Of a stretch of DNA of 64,000 nt, positions 36,023 to 46,150 are shown one piece after another. The stretch comes from JAXGRD01 sp040766105 (GTDB lineage Bacteria > Bacillota > Clostridia > Peptostreptococcales > Anaerovoracaceae), in assembly GCA_040766105.1 (NCBI GenBank), contig JAXGRD010000005.1, forward strand, positions 124,001 through 188,000, in the 5' to 3' direction. The position numbers and the translations under genes were made by a program. Numbering within the stretch: position 1 is the first letter of the stretch; each line of letters opens with the position of its first letter. The notes beneath the pieces were generated by a model, which ran no database searches, was not told the origin of the DNA, and worked only from the letters and a program-made list of their open reading frames with translations.

Positions 36023-37329
36023 AGAGTGCCATAGAAAGAATTGCGGAATACCATCGCTTCGGAAGTGTTTTGGGTCTTGAAAGGATGGAGGAGATTCTAA
36101 AGAGATTGGGGAATCCGCATCTGGATCTGAAGGTGATTCACGTTGCGGGAACCAATGGAAAGGGGTCCGTGTGTAAGTACATATATGAATGTCTTCGAGG
36201 GGCAGGTTACAGCGTTGGCTTGTACAGCTCCCCCTATATTGAGCACTTTCGAGAGCGGATAGAGCTGGATGGGGATATGATTTGCCCGGAGGATTTGGAA
36301 GTCAATACGGAACGAGTGATTGCGGCGGCCGAAGCTATGGTGGCGGAGGGGATGGAATCGCCCACGGAGTTTGAAATCGTCACCGCAGTCGCCTTGCTTT
36401 ACTTCTATGAAAAGGGACCGGACTTTGTCATCTTGGAAGTTGGCCTAGGGGGAAGAGGAGATTCCACCAATGTATGCCCCAAACCCCTCCTCACAGTGAT
36501 TACCTCCATATCCTACGATCATATGGATCGCTTGGGAAACACCTTGGAGGAAATCGCCTGGGAAAAAGCGGGCATCATCAAGGAAGGTGTTCCCTTGGTC
36601 ATCAATGTGGAAGATATTTCCGCCGCCAAGGTCATTGCAAGAGAAGCCTATGCCAAGGGCTGTGTCCTATATGATGCCGGAAAGGTGAAACCCCTTCGGG
36701 GGATTCCCTCGGTGGAAGGGGAGATTTTTTCAGCGGAAATACAGGGAACATTCTTTGAAAATGTGAGATTGTCCATGGTGGGAGAACATCAGGTTTCCAA
36801 CGGAGTAACCGCACTCACCGCTATTGAAATTCTGCGAAAAAATAGTATAATCAATATAACTGCGTTGCAGATTAGAGAGGGTATGGGTCGAGCGTTCCAA
36901 AAGGGGCGTTTTGAAGTATTTCACCGGAATCCCCCCATGGTTTTGGACGGTGCCCACAATCGGGATGGGATGGAAGCCTTGGTAAAGACCATGGACGACA
37001 TTTTTTACCAAAAGAAGGTGTTGACTGTCATAGGCGTGCTGGGGGACAAGGATGTGGATGCCATGGTGGAAATGGCGGCTTTTCTGGGTGAAGACTTCAT
37101 CGTTACGGAGCCGGGGAATGCCAGGAGGATGGACAGTTCTTTGCTGGCTGAAAAGCTTAGAGCCAAAGGAAAGACCTGCACGGTGATTCCCGATCAAAGG
37201 GAAGCCATCGCCCATGGCGTATTCTTGGCAGAAAAAGAAGAGCGGCCCTATGATGTGATATTATGTGTCGGTTCCCTGTATCTCATAGGCGAGCTGAGGA
37301 GGTGGATCAACAATGAACAAAGAGACTAG
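36019..37329 (+). CDS. folC: Folylpolyglutamate synthase / dihydrofolate synthase
   Basis: Adds glutamate to folates, keeping them in the cell. The 436-residue Mur-ligase-like enzyme has the P-loop AGTNGKGSVCKY, SPYIEHFRERI, VLEVGLGGRGDSTNV and the C-terminal LDGAHNRDGMEAL. ATGA overlap with valS. Fits the heavy folate use of the genome. Ends in TAG inside the next gene. Confidence 0.95.
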   Translation: MKSAIERIAEYHRFGSVLGLERMEEILKRLGNPHLDLKVIHVAGTNGKGSVCKYIYECLRGAGYSVGLYSSPYIEHFRERIELDGDMICPEDLEVNTERVIAAAEAMVAEGMESPTEFEIVTAVALLYFYEKGPDFVILEVGLGGRGDSTNVCPKPLLTVITSISYDHMDRLGNTLEEIAWEKAGIIKEGVPLVINVEDISAAKVIAREAYAKGCVLYDAGKVKPLRGIPSVEGEIFSAEIQGTFFENVRLSMVGEHQVSNGVTALTAIEILRKNSIINITALQIREGMGRAFQKGRFEVFHRNPPMVLDGAHNRDGMEALVKTMDDIFYQKKVLTVIGVLGDKDVDAMVEMAAFLGEDFIVTEPGNARRMDSSLLAEKLRAKGKTCTVIPDQREAIAHGVFLAEKEERPYDVILCVGSLYLIGELRRWINNEQRD

Positions 37330-38245
37330 AAAAAAAATTCTCATGCTGTACAATCCCTTTGCCGGAGACGGCTTGCTGAAAGATAAGTTGGATTTTATTA
37401 TTGAAAGAATACAGAAGGAAGGCTATCAAGCCATCCCCGTTCGTGCCACCGATACGGATGTGGTTCGACAGGCACTGGGAGAAGTGGACTGCGAGAACTA
37501 CCGTCAAATCATCATTGCCGGTGGAGATGGGACAATCAATGCATGTGTCAATGAAATGTTGACCTTGGGGCTGGATCTTCCCATTGCGATCTTTCCTACA
37601 GGGACTGCCAATGACTTTGCCTACTACTTTGATATGCCCAAGGAACTGGAGAAGATGCTGGACATTGCCCTGGGAGAACATACCAAAGCTGTGGATGTAG
37701 GCGTCTGCAACGACTCCTACTTCATAAACGTGGCCGCCTTGGGGGCATTGGTGGATACCAGCCAAAAGACGGATCCAAACTTGAAAAACACACTGGGCGT
37801 GCTGTCCTACTACCTGAAGGGCGTTACGGAAATCGCAAACCTGAAACCCATGCCGGTAAAGCTCATCACCGAGGAAGAGACGTATGAGGAAAATATGTAC
37901 TTTATGTTGGTGATGAACGGGAAATCTGCCGGCGGCTTTAAGAAGATTTCTCCCGATTCGGAAATCAACGATGGACTGTTGGATGTCATCCTCTTCCGAG
38001 AGATGCCCATGCGGGAATTGGGACCCTTGTTTGTCAGCGTCATACAGGGACAACATGCATCCCACAAAAACGTGCTGGTCTTTAAGACGAACAAGATGAG
38101 AATAGAATCCTCGGTGGACGTACCAACGGATATCGACGGTGAGGAAGGCGCAACCCTGCCCTTGGAGTTCTCGGTATTGCACAAGAAGCTCTGTGTCTTC
38201 ACAAAGGAGAAAGAAGTTGAAAAATATACGTATTCAGGAAACTAA
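37313..38245 (+). CDS. Diacylglycerol/lipid kinase family protein (YegS/DagK type)
   Basis: A 310-residue protein with the DAGK catalytic pattern: LYNPFAGDG near residue 13, IIAGGDGTINACVNEM and FPTGTANDFAYY. Such kinases phosphorylate diacylglycerol or other lipids, feeding phospholipid turnover; plsX, plsY and gpsA of the same pathway lie downstream. Overlaps folC by 17 nt and the GNAT gene by 29 nt. Confidence 0.9.
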   Translation: MNKETRKKILMLYNPFAGDGLLKDKLDFIIERIQKEGYQAIPVRATDTDVVRQALGEVDCENYRQIIIAGGDGTINACVNEMLTLGLDLPIAIFPTGTANDFAYYFDMPKELEKMLDIALGEHTKAVDVGVCNDSYFINVAALGALVDTSQKTDPNLKNTLGVLSYYLKGVTEIANLKPMPVKLITEEETYEENMYFMLVMNGKSAGGFKKISPDSEINDGLLDVILFREMPMRELGPLFVSVIQGQHASHKNVLVFKTNKMRIESSVDVPTDIDGEEGATLPLEFSVLHKKLCVFTKEKEVEKYTYSGN

Positions 38246-38681
38246 GGAATATGAAAGATTGATTAAGCTCTTCATGGATAACGATTTGGAGTTTTCCGAC
38301 GAAGAGCCGGTTCCTACGGACTTGGTCAAGTGCTGGAAGGTGATGGATGATGAATCCGACCGCTTGGCCGGTGGCATTGCTCTTGCCATGCGCCAGGGAG
38401 AGTACATCATCGACGGCATTGCCGTGGAGGAAGAATATAGAAAGTACAATGTGGGTAAGGCATTGTTGCAAGCTGCCATAGATGAGGTGAAAAGCAGAGA
38501 CGGGAACAAGATTTTTCTTGTTGCCAGAGCGCCCGGCTTTTTCCGAAAATCCGGCTTTGTAACCGTGGAAAAGGCGGATGCGCCCAACTTCTTTGAATGC
38601 CTCACTTGTCCCCAATATGGGGTCAACTGTTTCCCCGAAGTAATGGTACTTCACATGGACGGACAGGAGGATGGAAAATGA
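38217..38681 (+). CDS. GNAT family N-acetyltransferase
   Basis: A 154-residue acetyltransferase-fold protein; the acetyl-CoA loop region reads EEEYRKYNVGKALLQAA, followed by GFFRKSGF. Acceptor unknown. No ATG is well placed: AAAGGAG at 38203-38209 lies 7 nt before a TTG at 38217, which I take as the start, inside the end of the lipid kinase gene. The stop overlaps plsX. CLTCPQYG and other cysteines near the C-terminus are notable but uninterpreted. Confidence 0.8.
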   Translation: MKNIRIQETKEYERLIKLFMDNDLEFSDEEPVPTDLVKCWKVMDDESDRLAGGIALAMRQGEYIIDGIAVEEEYRKYNVGKALLQAAIDEVKSRDGNKIFLVARAPGFFRKSGFVTVEKADAPNFFECLTCPQYGVNCFPEVMVLHMDGQEDGK

Positions 38682-39700
38682 GAGTCATACTGGATGGCAT
38701 GGGCGGAGATCATGCGCCGGAAGAAACAGTCAAAGGTGCGGTGGAAGCATCCAAACTAGTAGATGCAGAAATCTGCATCGTGGGAATCGAGCACCTGATC
38801 AATGCCGAATTGGCAAAATACAATTACGATGAAGACAAAATCACCGTCGTTCATGCGGAGCAGGTGATTGCCAATGAAGACGCCCCGGTAAAGGCGGTAC
38901 GGACGAAGAAGGATTCCTCCATGGTAAAAGGGCTGAATATGGTCCGAAATTGTGAGGGTGATATTTTCATTTCCGCTGGTAATACGGGAGCACTGTTAGC
39001 AGGCGGTCTGTTTATCTTGGGAAGAATCCAAGGAATTGACCGACCCACCTTGGCCAGCATATATCCAAGCCTCAACGGCGGACAACCCAGTCTCTTGGTA
39101 GATGCCGGTGCAAACAGCGAGTGCAAGCCGGATAACCTGTTGGAGTTTGGCATTATGGGCAGCATCTACATGGAGAAGGTCCTCAATCGCCAGAATCCCA
39201 GAGTCGGTCTGGTGAACTTGGGTGTGGAAGAAAACAAGGGATCCACCTTGACCAGGGCGGCCTATGAACTCCTTGAAAAAAGCCATGTGAACTTCATTGG
39301 AAACGTGGAGGCCAGAGAACTTCCCAACAGCGCTTGCGATGTAATTGTCTGCGACGGCTTTGTGGGCAATGTTATCTTGAAGTTGACGGAAGGCCTTGCC
39401 TGGAGCATGTTGAAACTGCTGAAGAAAAAGTTTACCGATGGAGTGAAGGCAACGGTAGGAGCCCTCTTCCTCAAGAGTAAGATGATGGAGATGAAGAAGG
39501 AGTTTGATTACTCCGAATACGGGGGCGCTCCAATCTTAGGCGTTAAAGGACCCATCGTCAAGATGCATGGTTCTTCCAAGTCCAATGCAGTGAAGAACAC
39601 CATCATCAAGGGCATTCCCTATGCTCAAGGAAATGTAGTAGAGATTATTCAGAACTCCGTTCTGGATATAGAGGAGATCATAATCAGTGAAGATGAATGA
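38678..39700 (+). CDS. plsX: Phosphate acyltransferase PlsX
   Basis: Converts acyl-ACP to acyl-phosphate for phospholipid synthesis, the donor for PlsY encoded downstream. The 340-residue protein starts MRVILDGMGGDHAPEETVKG and has SAGNTGALLAGG, VDAGANSECKP and CDGFVGNVILK. AGGAGG precedes the ATG at 38678, which overlaps the GNAT stop. Unlike many Firmicutes, acpP and fab genes do not separate it from rnc. Confidence 0.95.
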   Translation: MRVILDGMGGDHAPEETVKGAVEASKLVDAEICIVGIEHLINAELAKYNYDEDKITVVHAEQVIANEDAPVKAVRTKKDSSMVKGLNMVRNCEGDIFISAGNTGALLAGGLFILGRIQGIDRPTLASIYPSLNGGQPSLLVDAGANSECKPDNLLEFGIMGSIYMEKVLNRQNPRVGLVNLGVEENKGSTLTRAAYELLEKSHVNFIGNVEARELPNSACDVIVCDGFVGNVILKLTEGLAWSMLKLLKKKFTDGVKATVGALFLKSKMMEMKKEFDYSEYGGAPILGVKGPIVKMHGSSKSNAVKNTIIKGIPYAQGNVVEIIQNSVLDIEEIIISEDE

Positions 39701-40382
39701 CCTGCAGACAAAAATAGGATACTCCTTTCGGGAGGAAGGGTATCTGGCGCAGGCCATGACCCACAGTTCTCACATTAGAGAAAAGGGACTGTCCCCCAAT
39801 GAGAGCAATGAACGGCTGGAATTTTTGGGGGATGCTTTTTTGGATGCCATTGTGGGGGAAGAACTGTATCGACGCATGCCGAAGGCAACGGAAGGGGTGC
39901 TCTCCAAGGCGCGCGCCCATGTGGTCTGTGAAGAGTCCCTGACGGACTTGGGGAAAACCTTGGGACTGGGCGCTTTTCTGGAACTGGGAAAGGGAGAAGA
40001 ACAGACCGGGGGAAGGGAACGAGAATCCATTCTCGCCGATGCTGTGGAGGCCACCATTGGCAGCATATATTTGGACGGAGGCTATGAAGAGGCTAAGACC
40101 TTTGTTCTCCGATGGCTCGCTCCCAGAATTGAGGAGGCAGTGGCAGGAAAAATTCGAAATGATTATAAGTCCATGTTACAGGAGCTGATGCAGCGGGATG
40201 GCTCGGTAGATATTCGGTATATCTTGGATGGGGAAGAAGGTCCGGATCACAACAAGACCTTTTTCGTTACCGCCTCGGTGGATGGTGTTCCCAAGGGTCG
40301 AGGACAGGGAAAGAGCAAGAAGGATGCGGAGCAGCAGGCCGCAAAGGAAGCGGTAATGCGAGGGAAAAAGGATGTACTTTAA
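39687..40382 (+). CDS. rnc: Ribonuclease III
   Basis: Cleaves double-stranded RNA in rRNA processing and decay. The 231-residue protein has the signature ERLEFLGDAFLDAIV, a second acidic site (LADAVEATIGSIYLDGG) and a C-terminal dsRNA-binding domain ending in KKDAEQQAAKEAV. The GTG at 39687, 10 nt after GAGGAG, is preferred over ATG 39693. Overlaps plsX by 14 nt and smc by 11 nt. Confidence 0.95.
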   Translation: MKMNDLQTKIGYSFREEGYLAQAMTHSSHIREKGLSPNESNERLEFLGDAFLDAIVGEELYRRMPKATEGVLSKARAHVVCEESLTDLGKTLGLGAFLELGKGEEQTGGRERESILADAVEATIGSIYLDGGYEEAKTFVLRWLAPRIEEAVAGKIRNDYKSMLQELMQRDGSVDIRYILDGEEGPDHNKTFFVTASVDGVPKGRGQGKSKKDAEQQAAKEAVMRGKKDVL

Positions 40383-43300
40383 AAGATTGGAAATACACGG
40401 GTTCAAGTCGTTTGCAGAGCCTGTTATCATAGAGTTTCATAAAGGTGTCACCTGTGTCGTTGGCCCCAATGGCAGCGGAAAGAGCAATGTCTGCGATGCC
40501 ATTCGGTGGGTTTTAGGCGCCCAAAGTGCAAAGATGCTTCGGGGGGACAAGATGGAAGATGTCATCTTCTCGGGAACCACCAACAGGAAGTCCAGAGGAA
40601 TGGCGGAAGTGACCTTGGTCATCGACAATTCCACGGGAATTCTTCCCATTGCTTACAACGAGGTTGCCATTACCAGGCGAATGTATCGGTCGGGAGAAAG
40701 CGAATACCTGATCAACAACAATCCCTGCCGCATGCGGGATATCCGTGAACTCATTATGGACACGGGCATCGGCGTGGAAGGCTATTCCATCATCGGCCAG
40801 GGAAAGATATCGGACATCATCAGCAACAATACGGAAAGTATTCGGGAGATTCTGGAAGAGACTGCCGGCATTGTCATGTACAGGAGCAAAAAAGCGGAGG
40901 CGGAGCGAAAGTTGTCTGCTGCCACTTCCAATGTGGAGCGCGTCAACGATATCATCGGAGAAATCGAAGGGCGAATCGACGGTCTTCGAGAGGACAGTGT
41001 GAAGGCTACGGAATATCTGGAGCTGAAGGATCGTCACCGAGAGTTGGAAATAAACATTACGTTGAAGAACGTGGAGTCCATCGAGCTGAAAAGCGAGTAC
41101 ATCAAGGATGACATGACCCAACTGAAACAGGAGATGGAAGAGAAGAAATCCGAAAAGGATCTGCTGATGAAATCCCTTTCCGAAGGAAATGAGAAGAGAG
41201 AAGAGCTGGACCGTCTTATGGAAGAGGCGACAGCCAAGCACTTGGCTGCGGTGGAAGCGGTCAACTCACTGGTCAACCAAGGAGAAGTGAGCAACGAGAG
41301 ACTGACGGCCATCACCGCCAACCGGGAGCGATTGGAACAGGAAATCACCGCATTGGCGGAGAAGATAGAGGGGGAAGAAAACAGTGCGCAAGAGCTCTTC
41401 TCAAGAAAAGAAGAAATCGACCAACAGCTTGCGGAAAAGGAAGCTGCTTTAACCGAGAAAATCGGAGAGCATGAAGCCCTCGAGGGTGCTCTTGAACAAA
41501 AGACGAGGGAGCTGGATGAAAAGAAGAACCGCATCTTCTCCATAAACACCGATATCAACGGCAAGACCATGGAAATCAACAGCCTGACCAATCTCAAGGA
41601 GACACTGGAAAAGAGAGAGGCTGCCCTTCTTGCGGAAAGAGGAGAAGGGGACACCAGTTTTGATGAGCAGAAACAGGCTTTGGCAGATGCTGAAGAGGGA
41701 CACAGGGTTTCTGTGAAATCTCTTGGGGAAAATCGAAAGTTGCGGGAGAAGCATTCCCATCGCAGAGAAGAAATCCGACATGAAGAGAGTCGGCTCCAGA
41801 AGGAAATCGAAGCGCTGAACATTGAGATGGGACAAATCTCGTCCAGGCGGAAGACCTTCGAGGAAATGGAGAATAACTACGAGGGATACAACAGCGGCGT
41901 GAAGTTTATCATGTCGGAAGGCATAAAGGGCATCAACGGTGTGGTGGCCGAGCTGATAAAGGTACCGGCAGGGTATGAAACAGCCGTAGAAACTGCACTG
42001 GGTGCCACCATGCAGAACATTATCTGTGAGGATGATGCCGCCGCAAAGGAAGCCATTGGGAGGCTCAAGGACAGGAAGGGTGGTCGTTTGACATTTTTGC
42101 CCCTGAAATCCTTAAAGGCAAGAGATCCTCTCCGTCATAAGGGAATCGAAACAGTGGCCGGCTTCATGGGTTATGCTACGGAAACCGTGGGATACGACAA
42201 GAAGTATCAGGTGGCAATGGATTATCTTCTCGGAAACATCGTCATCATGGAGACCATGGACCAAGCCATAGCCCTATCCAAAAGGCTTTCCGGGGGCTTT
42301 AAAATAGTTACCTTGGAGGGAGAAATCATCAATGCCGGCGGAGCCATTACCGGTGGAAAATACCGGAACAAATCGGCAAATATCCTAGATAGAAGGGTGG
42401 AAATGGAGAGCCTGGGCAAAGCCCTGGAGGAAAAGAGCCTCATCCTGGAAAAAAAGAAGCAGGAGCTGACAGACTTTAGAGAAGAACTACGGGAAACGGA
42501 ACACGCCATCAGCCTCACGGAAGATGATTTGCGAGAGTCAGAGCGACTTGTTATGGCGAAGGAAAACGAAATCAATATACTCCAAACGTCCCTTTCTGCC
42601 TTGGAGACCGGTAGCGAGAAGAGAGACAAGGAGCTGGAACACATACAAAGGGAACAGGCAGAGTCTGACGAAGGGGTGGAAAAACTCCGCTTAGAAGTGG
42701 AAAAGGCAAGGTCCGACTTGGCTGTCTTGGAGAAGGAACTGGAAGAGGGTTCCCAAGTTTTCAATGAAGAGAAAAAGATTGCAGAGGACTTTGAGGATCT
42801 ATTGACAGAAGAAAGAATTGCTTTGCAAGAAGAAGTGGGCGAACAGAAAAAAATCGATGCCCTCGTGGACAAAATCAAAGAGAGCATTGAGGGCTTCCAA
42901 AGGGAGAAACAACGGAAGGAAGAGGACTTGGCGGCCCAGTTGACTGAGGGAGAAGAAATCCGCAACAGCCACAAAAGCAACGAGGAACGCATCGAAGAGA
43001 AGGAAAGAGTCAGGGATCATCTGCAGGGATATTTGGGAGAACTGCGAGAGGATAAGGGTCGCATTGCCGCATCTTTGGACGAAGAAAATGCCCAAAGGGA
43101 TACGATAGAAGAGCAACTGACAAACTTGCAGAACAGCTTTGTGGAATTGGAAATCAAGAAGGCGAGAGGGGAAACCCAGCTGGAGAATGCCCGCAACAAG
43201 TTATGGGAAGAGTTTGAACTGTCCTATATTCAGGCAATGGACTTTAAGAAAAAAGACTTTTCTCTTTCTTCGGCGATAAAGGAAAACAGGGACATTAAGT

Positions 43301-43920
43301 CCAGAATAAAGGAGCTGGGGGAAGTGAACGTGGGGGCCATCAAGGAATACGCCACCGTCAGCGAACGGTATGAATTCCTGACTGGACAGCGAAATGACAT
43401 TATCACGTCCATGGACGAATTGAAAAGACTCATCGACCAGATGGACAGAACCATTCGAAGCAAGTTCAAGGAGAGTTTCGACCAGGTGGTGGACAACTTT
43501 GAGAAGGTCTTTCAGGAGCTATACGGCGGTGGGGAGGCGAAGATTACCCTCTCGGATGAAAGCAACCCCTTCGATTCGGAAATCGAAATCATTGCACAGC
43601 CTCCGGGCAAGCAGTTGAAACACATCAACCTTCTTTCCGGAGGGGAGAAGACCATGACGGCCATTGCCCTCATGTTTGCCGTTTTGAAAACGAAGCCGAC
43701 ACCTTGCTGTATTTTAGACGAGGTGGAAGCCGCCTTGGACGACAGCAATCTGAATATCTTCGGAGAGTATTTAAGAAACTTTGACGGGGTGCAATTTACA
43801 CTGATCACCCACCAGAAGGCCACCATGGAACACGCAGATGTCATGTACGGCATCACCATGCCGGAAAGTGGCGTATCCAAGGTGTATTCCTTGAGAATGG
43901 GTGATGCACCGTTGATGTAG
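40372..43920 (+). CDS. smc: Chromosome segregation protein SMC
   Basis: The condensin ATPase that organises the chromosome. At 1182 residues length is standard: N-terminal Walker A (GPNGSGKSN near 32-40), two long coiled coils, a hinge around residues 505-640, and C-terminal signature LLSGGEKTMTAIAL with Walker B CILDEVEAALDD. The rnc-smc-ftsY order is the classic Firmicutes arrangement. It ends in TAG; if that were read through, the frame continues without another stop into ftsY. Confidence 0.97.
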   Translation: MYFKRLEIHGFKSFAEPVIIEFHKGVTCVVGPNGSGKSNVCDAIRWVLGAQSAKMLRGDKMEDVIFSGTTNRKSRGMAEVTLVIDNSTGILPIAYNEVAITRRMYRSGESEYLINNNPCRMRDIRELIMDTGIGVEGYSIIGQGKISDIISNNTESIREILEETAGIVMYRSKKAEAERKLSAATSNVERVNDIIGEIEGRIDGLREDSVKATEYLELKDRHRELEINITLKNVESIELKSEYIKDDMTQLKQEMEEKKSEKDLLMKSLSEGNEKREELDRLMEEATAKHLAAVEAVNSLVNQGEVSNERLTAITANRERLEQEITALAEKIEGEENSAQELFSRKEEIDQQLAEKEAALTEKIGEHEALEGALEQKTRELDEKKNRIFSINTDINGKTMEINSLTNLKETLEKREAALLAERGEGDTSFDEQKQALADAEEGHRVSVKSLGENRKLREKHSHRREEIRHEESRLQKEIEALNIEMGQISSRRKTFEEMENNYEGYNSGVKFIMSEGIKGINGVVAELIKVPAGYETAVETALGATMQNIICEDDAAAKEAIGRLKDRKGGRLTFLPLKSLKARDPLRHKGIETVAGFMGYATETVGYDKKYQVAMDYLLGNIVIMETMDQAIALSKRLSGGFKIVTLEGEIINAGGAITGGKYRNKSANILDRRVEMESLGKALEEKSLILEKKKQELTDFREELRETEHAISLTEDDLRESERLVMAKENEINILQTSLSALETGSEKRDKELEHIQREQAESDEGVEKLRLEVEKARSDLAVLEKELEEGSQVFNEEKKIAEDFEDLLTEERIALQEEVGEQKKIDALVDKIKESIEGFQREKQRKEEDLAAQLTEGEEIRNSHKSNEERIEEKERVRDHLQGYLGELREDKGRIAASLDEENAQRDTIEEQLTNLQNSFVELEIKKARGETQLENARNKLWEEFELSYIQAMDFKKKDFSLSSAIKENRDIKSRIKELGEVNVGAIKEYATVSERYEFLTGQRNDIITSMDELKRLIDQMDRTIRSKFKESFDQVVDNFEKVFQELYGGGEAKITLSDESNPFDSEIEIIAQPPGKQLKHINLLSGGEKTMTAIALMFAVLKTKPTPCCILDEVEAALDDSNLNIFGEYLRNFDGVQFTLITHQKATMEHADVMYGITMPESGVSKVYSLRMGDAPLM

Positions 43921-43932
43921 GGAGGAAAAGAG

Positions 43933-44835
43933 ATGGTAATGGACAAGAAGATAAAGAAATCCTTCTTTGGACGGATGTCGGAGCGGCTCAATGAAGCCAT
44001 CCGGGGGAAAAACGAGGTAGACGACGACCTGTTGGATGAACTGGAAGAAATTCTCATCACCTCGGACATCGGCATGGAAACCACCATGCACATCATGGAC
44101 AGGATTCGTGGAATTATTGAAAATGAAAATATTACAACTGCCAAAAGCGTGACCACCATCATGCAAAAGATCATGACCAACCTGGTGGATAAGGGCGATG
44201 CATTGAAGCTGAGCAGTGAGACACCTTTGGTCATTTTAATGATTGGCATCAACGGTGGTGGGAAGACCACCTCCATCGGAAAAATTGGCCACAAATGCAT
44301 CTTGGAAGGGAAGAGCGTTCTTCTTGCCGCCGCCGACACCTTCCGTGCCGCTGCCGGAGAGCAGCTGGCTATTTGGGGGGACCGAATCGGTGCCCAAGTC
44401 ATTCGTCACCAAGAGGGGGCAGACCCCTCGGCCGTCATATTCGACGCCATTGCCGCTGCAAAGGCGAGGGGAATTGATGTACTCATCTGTGATACGGCGG
44501 GCAGGCTACAGACAAAGAAAAACCTCATGACGGAGTTGGAAAAGATGAATAAGGTCATCGACAGGGAGTGGCCGGAGGCGGCTCGAGAAACCCTCCTTGT
44601 CTTAGATGCCACCACGGGAAAAAACGCCGTTTCTCAGGCAAAGGAGTTTGGTGATGTAACCAACCTGAGCGGCATCGTTTTAACAAAGTTGGACGGAACG
44701 GCAAAGGGCGGCATCGCCATTACCATTGCCGATGAATTCGACATGCCCATTAAGTATGTGGGCGTGGGCGAAGGGATGGACGACCTGAAAGAGTTCATTC
44801 CCCAGGAGTTCATAGGAGGAATATTTGATGAGTAA
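43933..44835 (+). CDS. ftsY: Signal recognition particle receptor FtsY
   Basis: The GTPase that receives SRP-ribosome complexes at the membrane. The 300-residue protein has the NG domain with GINGGGKTTSIGK, DTFRAAAGEQL, CDTAGRLQTKKNLM and LTKLDGTAKGG. The acidic A domain is very short, as in many Gram-positives. GGAGG at 43920 precedes the ATG. ffh is not adjacent. Confidence 0.96.
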   Translation: MVMDKKIKKSFFGRMSERLNEAIRGKNEVDDDLLDELEEILITSDIGMETTMHIMDRIRGIIENENITTAKSVTTIMQKIMTNLVDKGDALKLSSETPLVILMIGINGGGKTTSIGKIGHKCILEGKSVLLAAADTFRAAAGEQLAIWGDRIGAQVIRHQEGADPSAVIFDAIAAAKARGIDVLICDTAGRLQTKKNLMTELEKMNKVIDREWPEAARETLLVLDATTGKNAVSQAKEFGDVTNLSGIVLTKLDGTAKGGIAITIADEFDMPIKYVGVGEGMDDLKEFIPQEFIGGIFDE

Positions 44836-46150
44836 ACCCATAGTAGCCGTCGTAGGACGACCCAACGTGGGAAAATCCACCCTCTTTAACAGAATTGTGG
44901 GGAAGCGGATTTCCATTGTGGACGACACCCCCGGCGTGACGCGGGACAGAATATATGCGGAAGCAGACTGGAACGGAATATCCTTTGCCCTGATAGATAC
45001 AGGGGGGATTGAACCGGATAACACGGAAATCATTCCCGCCCAAATGCGTGCCCAAGCGGAACTGGCCATGGAAACGGCAGATGTGGTTCTGTTTTTGGTG
45101 GACGGAAAGGAAGGCCTTACCACCTCCGATCGAGAAGTGGCAGAGATGCTTCGTCGGAAGGCGGAAAAGGTCGTTCTGGCAGTGAACAAGGTGGACAAGC
45201 CTCAACTTCCAGAGGACTTTTATGACTTTTACGAGTTGGGATTGGGGGAGCCGATTCCGGTTTCCGCGGCCAATATGCTCAACCTGGGAGACTTGTTGGA
45301 TGCCATCATGGATGGCTTCCCACCCTTGGATGGGGAAGAAGAGGAAGAGGATATTAAGATTGCCGTCATTGGAAAGCCCAATGTGGGGAAGTCCTCCCTC
45401 ATCAACGAACTGTTGGGAGAGAACCGGGTCATTGTTTCCCCCATTGCGGGAACCACCAGGGATTCCATTGACACTCCCTTTGAAAAGGATGGGGAAAAGT
45501 ACGTGCTCATTGATACCGCCGGCATTCGGCGAAAGAGCAAGGTGAACATAGATATTGAGCGTTACAGTGTCATCCGTGCCGTGGCGGCCATTGAACGATG
45601 CGATGTTTGCCTCTTGGTCATCGATGCCCAGGATGGAGTGACGGAGCAGGACAAGAAGATTGCCGGAGTGGCTCATGAGGCGGGAAAGGGTATCATCGTT
45701 GTGGTGAACAAGTGGGATCTCATTGAGAAGGAAACCAACACCATGAACAATTTCAAGAAGGACATCGCCAAGGAACTGTCCTTTATGTCCTATGCCCCCA
45801 GCATTTTCATTTCCGTTCTCAACCGACAGCGGGTGCCCCAGGTTTTGGAGATGTCCAAGGTTGTGGCGGAAAAGAGGGCTCTTCGCATATCCACCGGTCA
45901 GCTGAACAGCCTTATTGCCGATGCGGTGATGATGAAGCAACCGCCTTCCGACAAGGGAAAGCGACTGAAGATATATTACGCCACACAGGTAGGTGTGAAA
46001 CCGCCTCTGTTTTCCTTTAAGATCAACGAAAGAAAGCTAATGCATTTCTCCTACTCCAGATATTTGGAAAACAAGATTAGAGATGCCTTTGGCTTTGAAG
46101 GAACATCCATCAAGTTTGTGTTCAGAGAAAAGGGAGAAGAGGATGTATAG
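44828..46150 (+). CDS. der: Ribosome-associated GTPase Der (EngA)
   Basis: Acts in 50S assembly. The 440-residue protein has two tandem GTPase domains (GRPNVGKST then GKPNVGKSS, each followed by DTGG/DTAG and NKVD/NKWD) and the C-terminal KH-like domain. A TTG one codon upstream is in frame, but AGGAGG is 7 nt before the ATG at 44828. Overlaps ftsY and plsY by 8 nt each; ends in TAG. Confidence 0.96.
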   Translation: MSKPIVAVVGRPNVGKSTLFNRIVGKRISIVDDTPGVTRDRIYAEADWNGISFALIDTGGIEPDNTEIIPAQMRAQAELAMETADVVLFLVDGKEGLTTSDREVAEMLRRKAEKVVLAVNKVDKPQLPEDFYDFYELGLGEPIPVSAANMLNLGDLLDAIMDGFPPLDGEEEEEDIKIAVIGKPNVGKSSLINELLGENRVIVSPIAGTTRDSIDTPFEKDGEKYVLIDTAGIRRKSKVNIDIERYSVIRAVAAIERCDVCLLVIDAQDGVTEQDKKIAGVAHEAGKGIIVVVNKWDLIEKETNTMNNFKKDIAKELSFMSYAPSIFISVLNRQRVPQVLEMSKVVAEKRALRISTGQLNSLIADAVMMKQPPSDKGKRLKIYYATQVGVKPPLFSFKINERKLMHFSYSRYLENKIRDAFGFEGTSIKFVFREKGEEDV

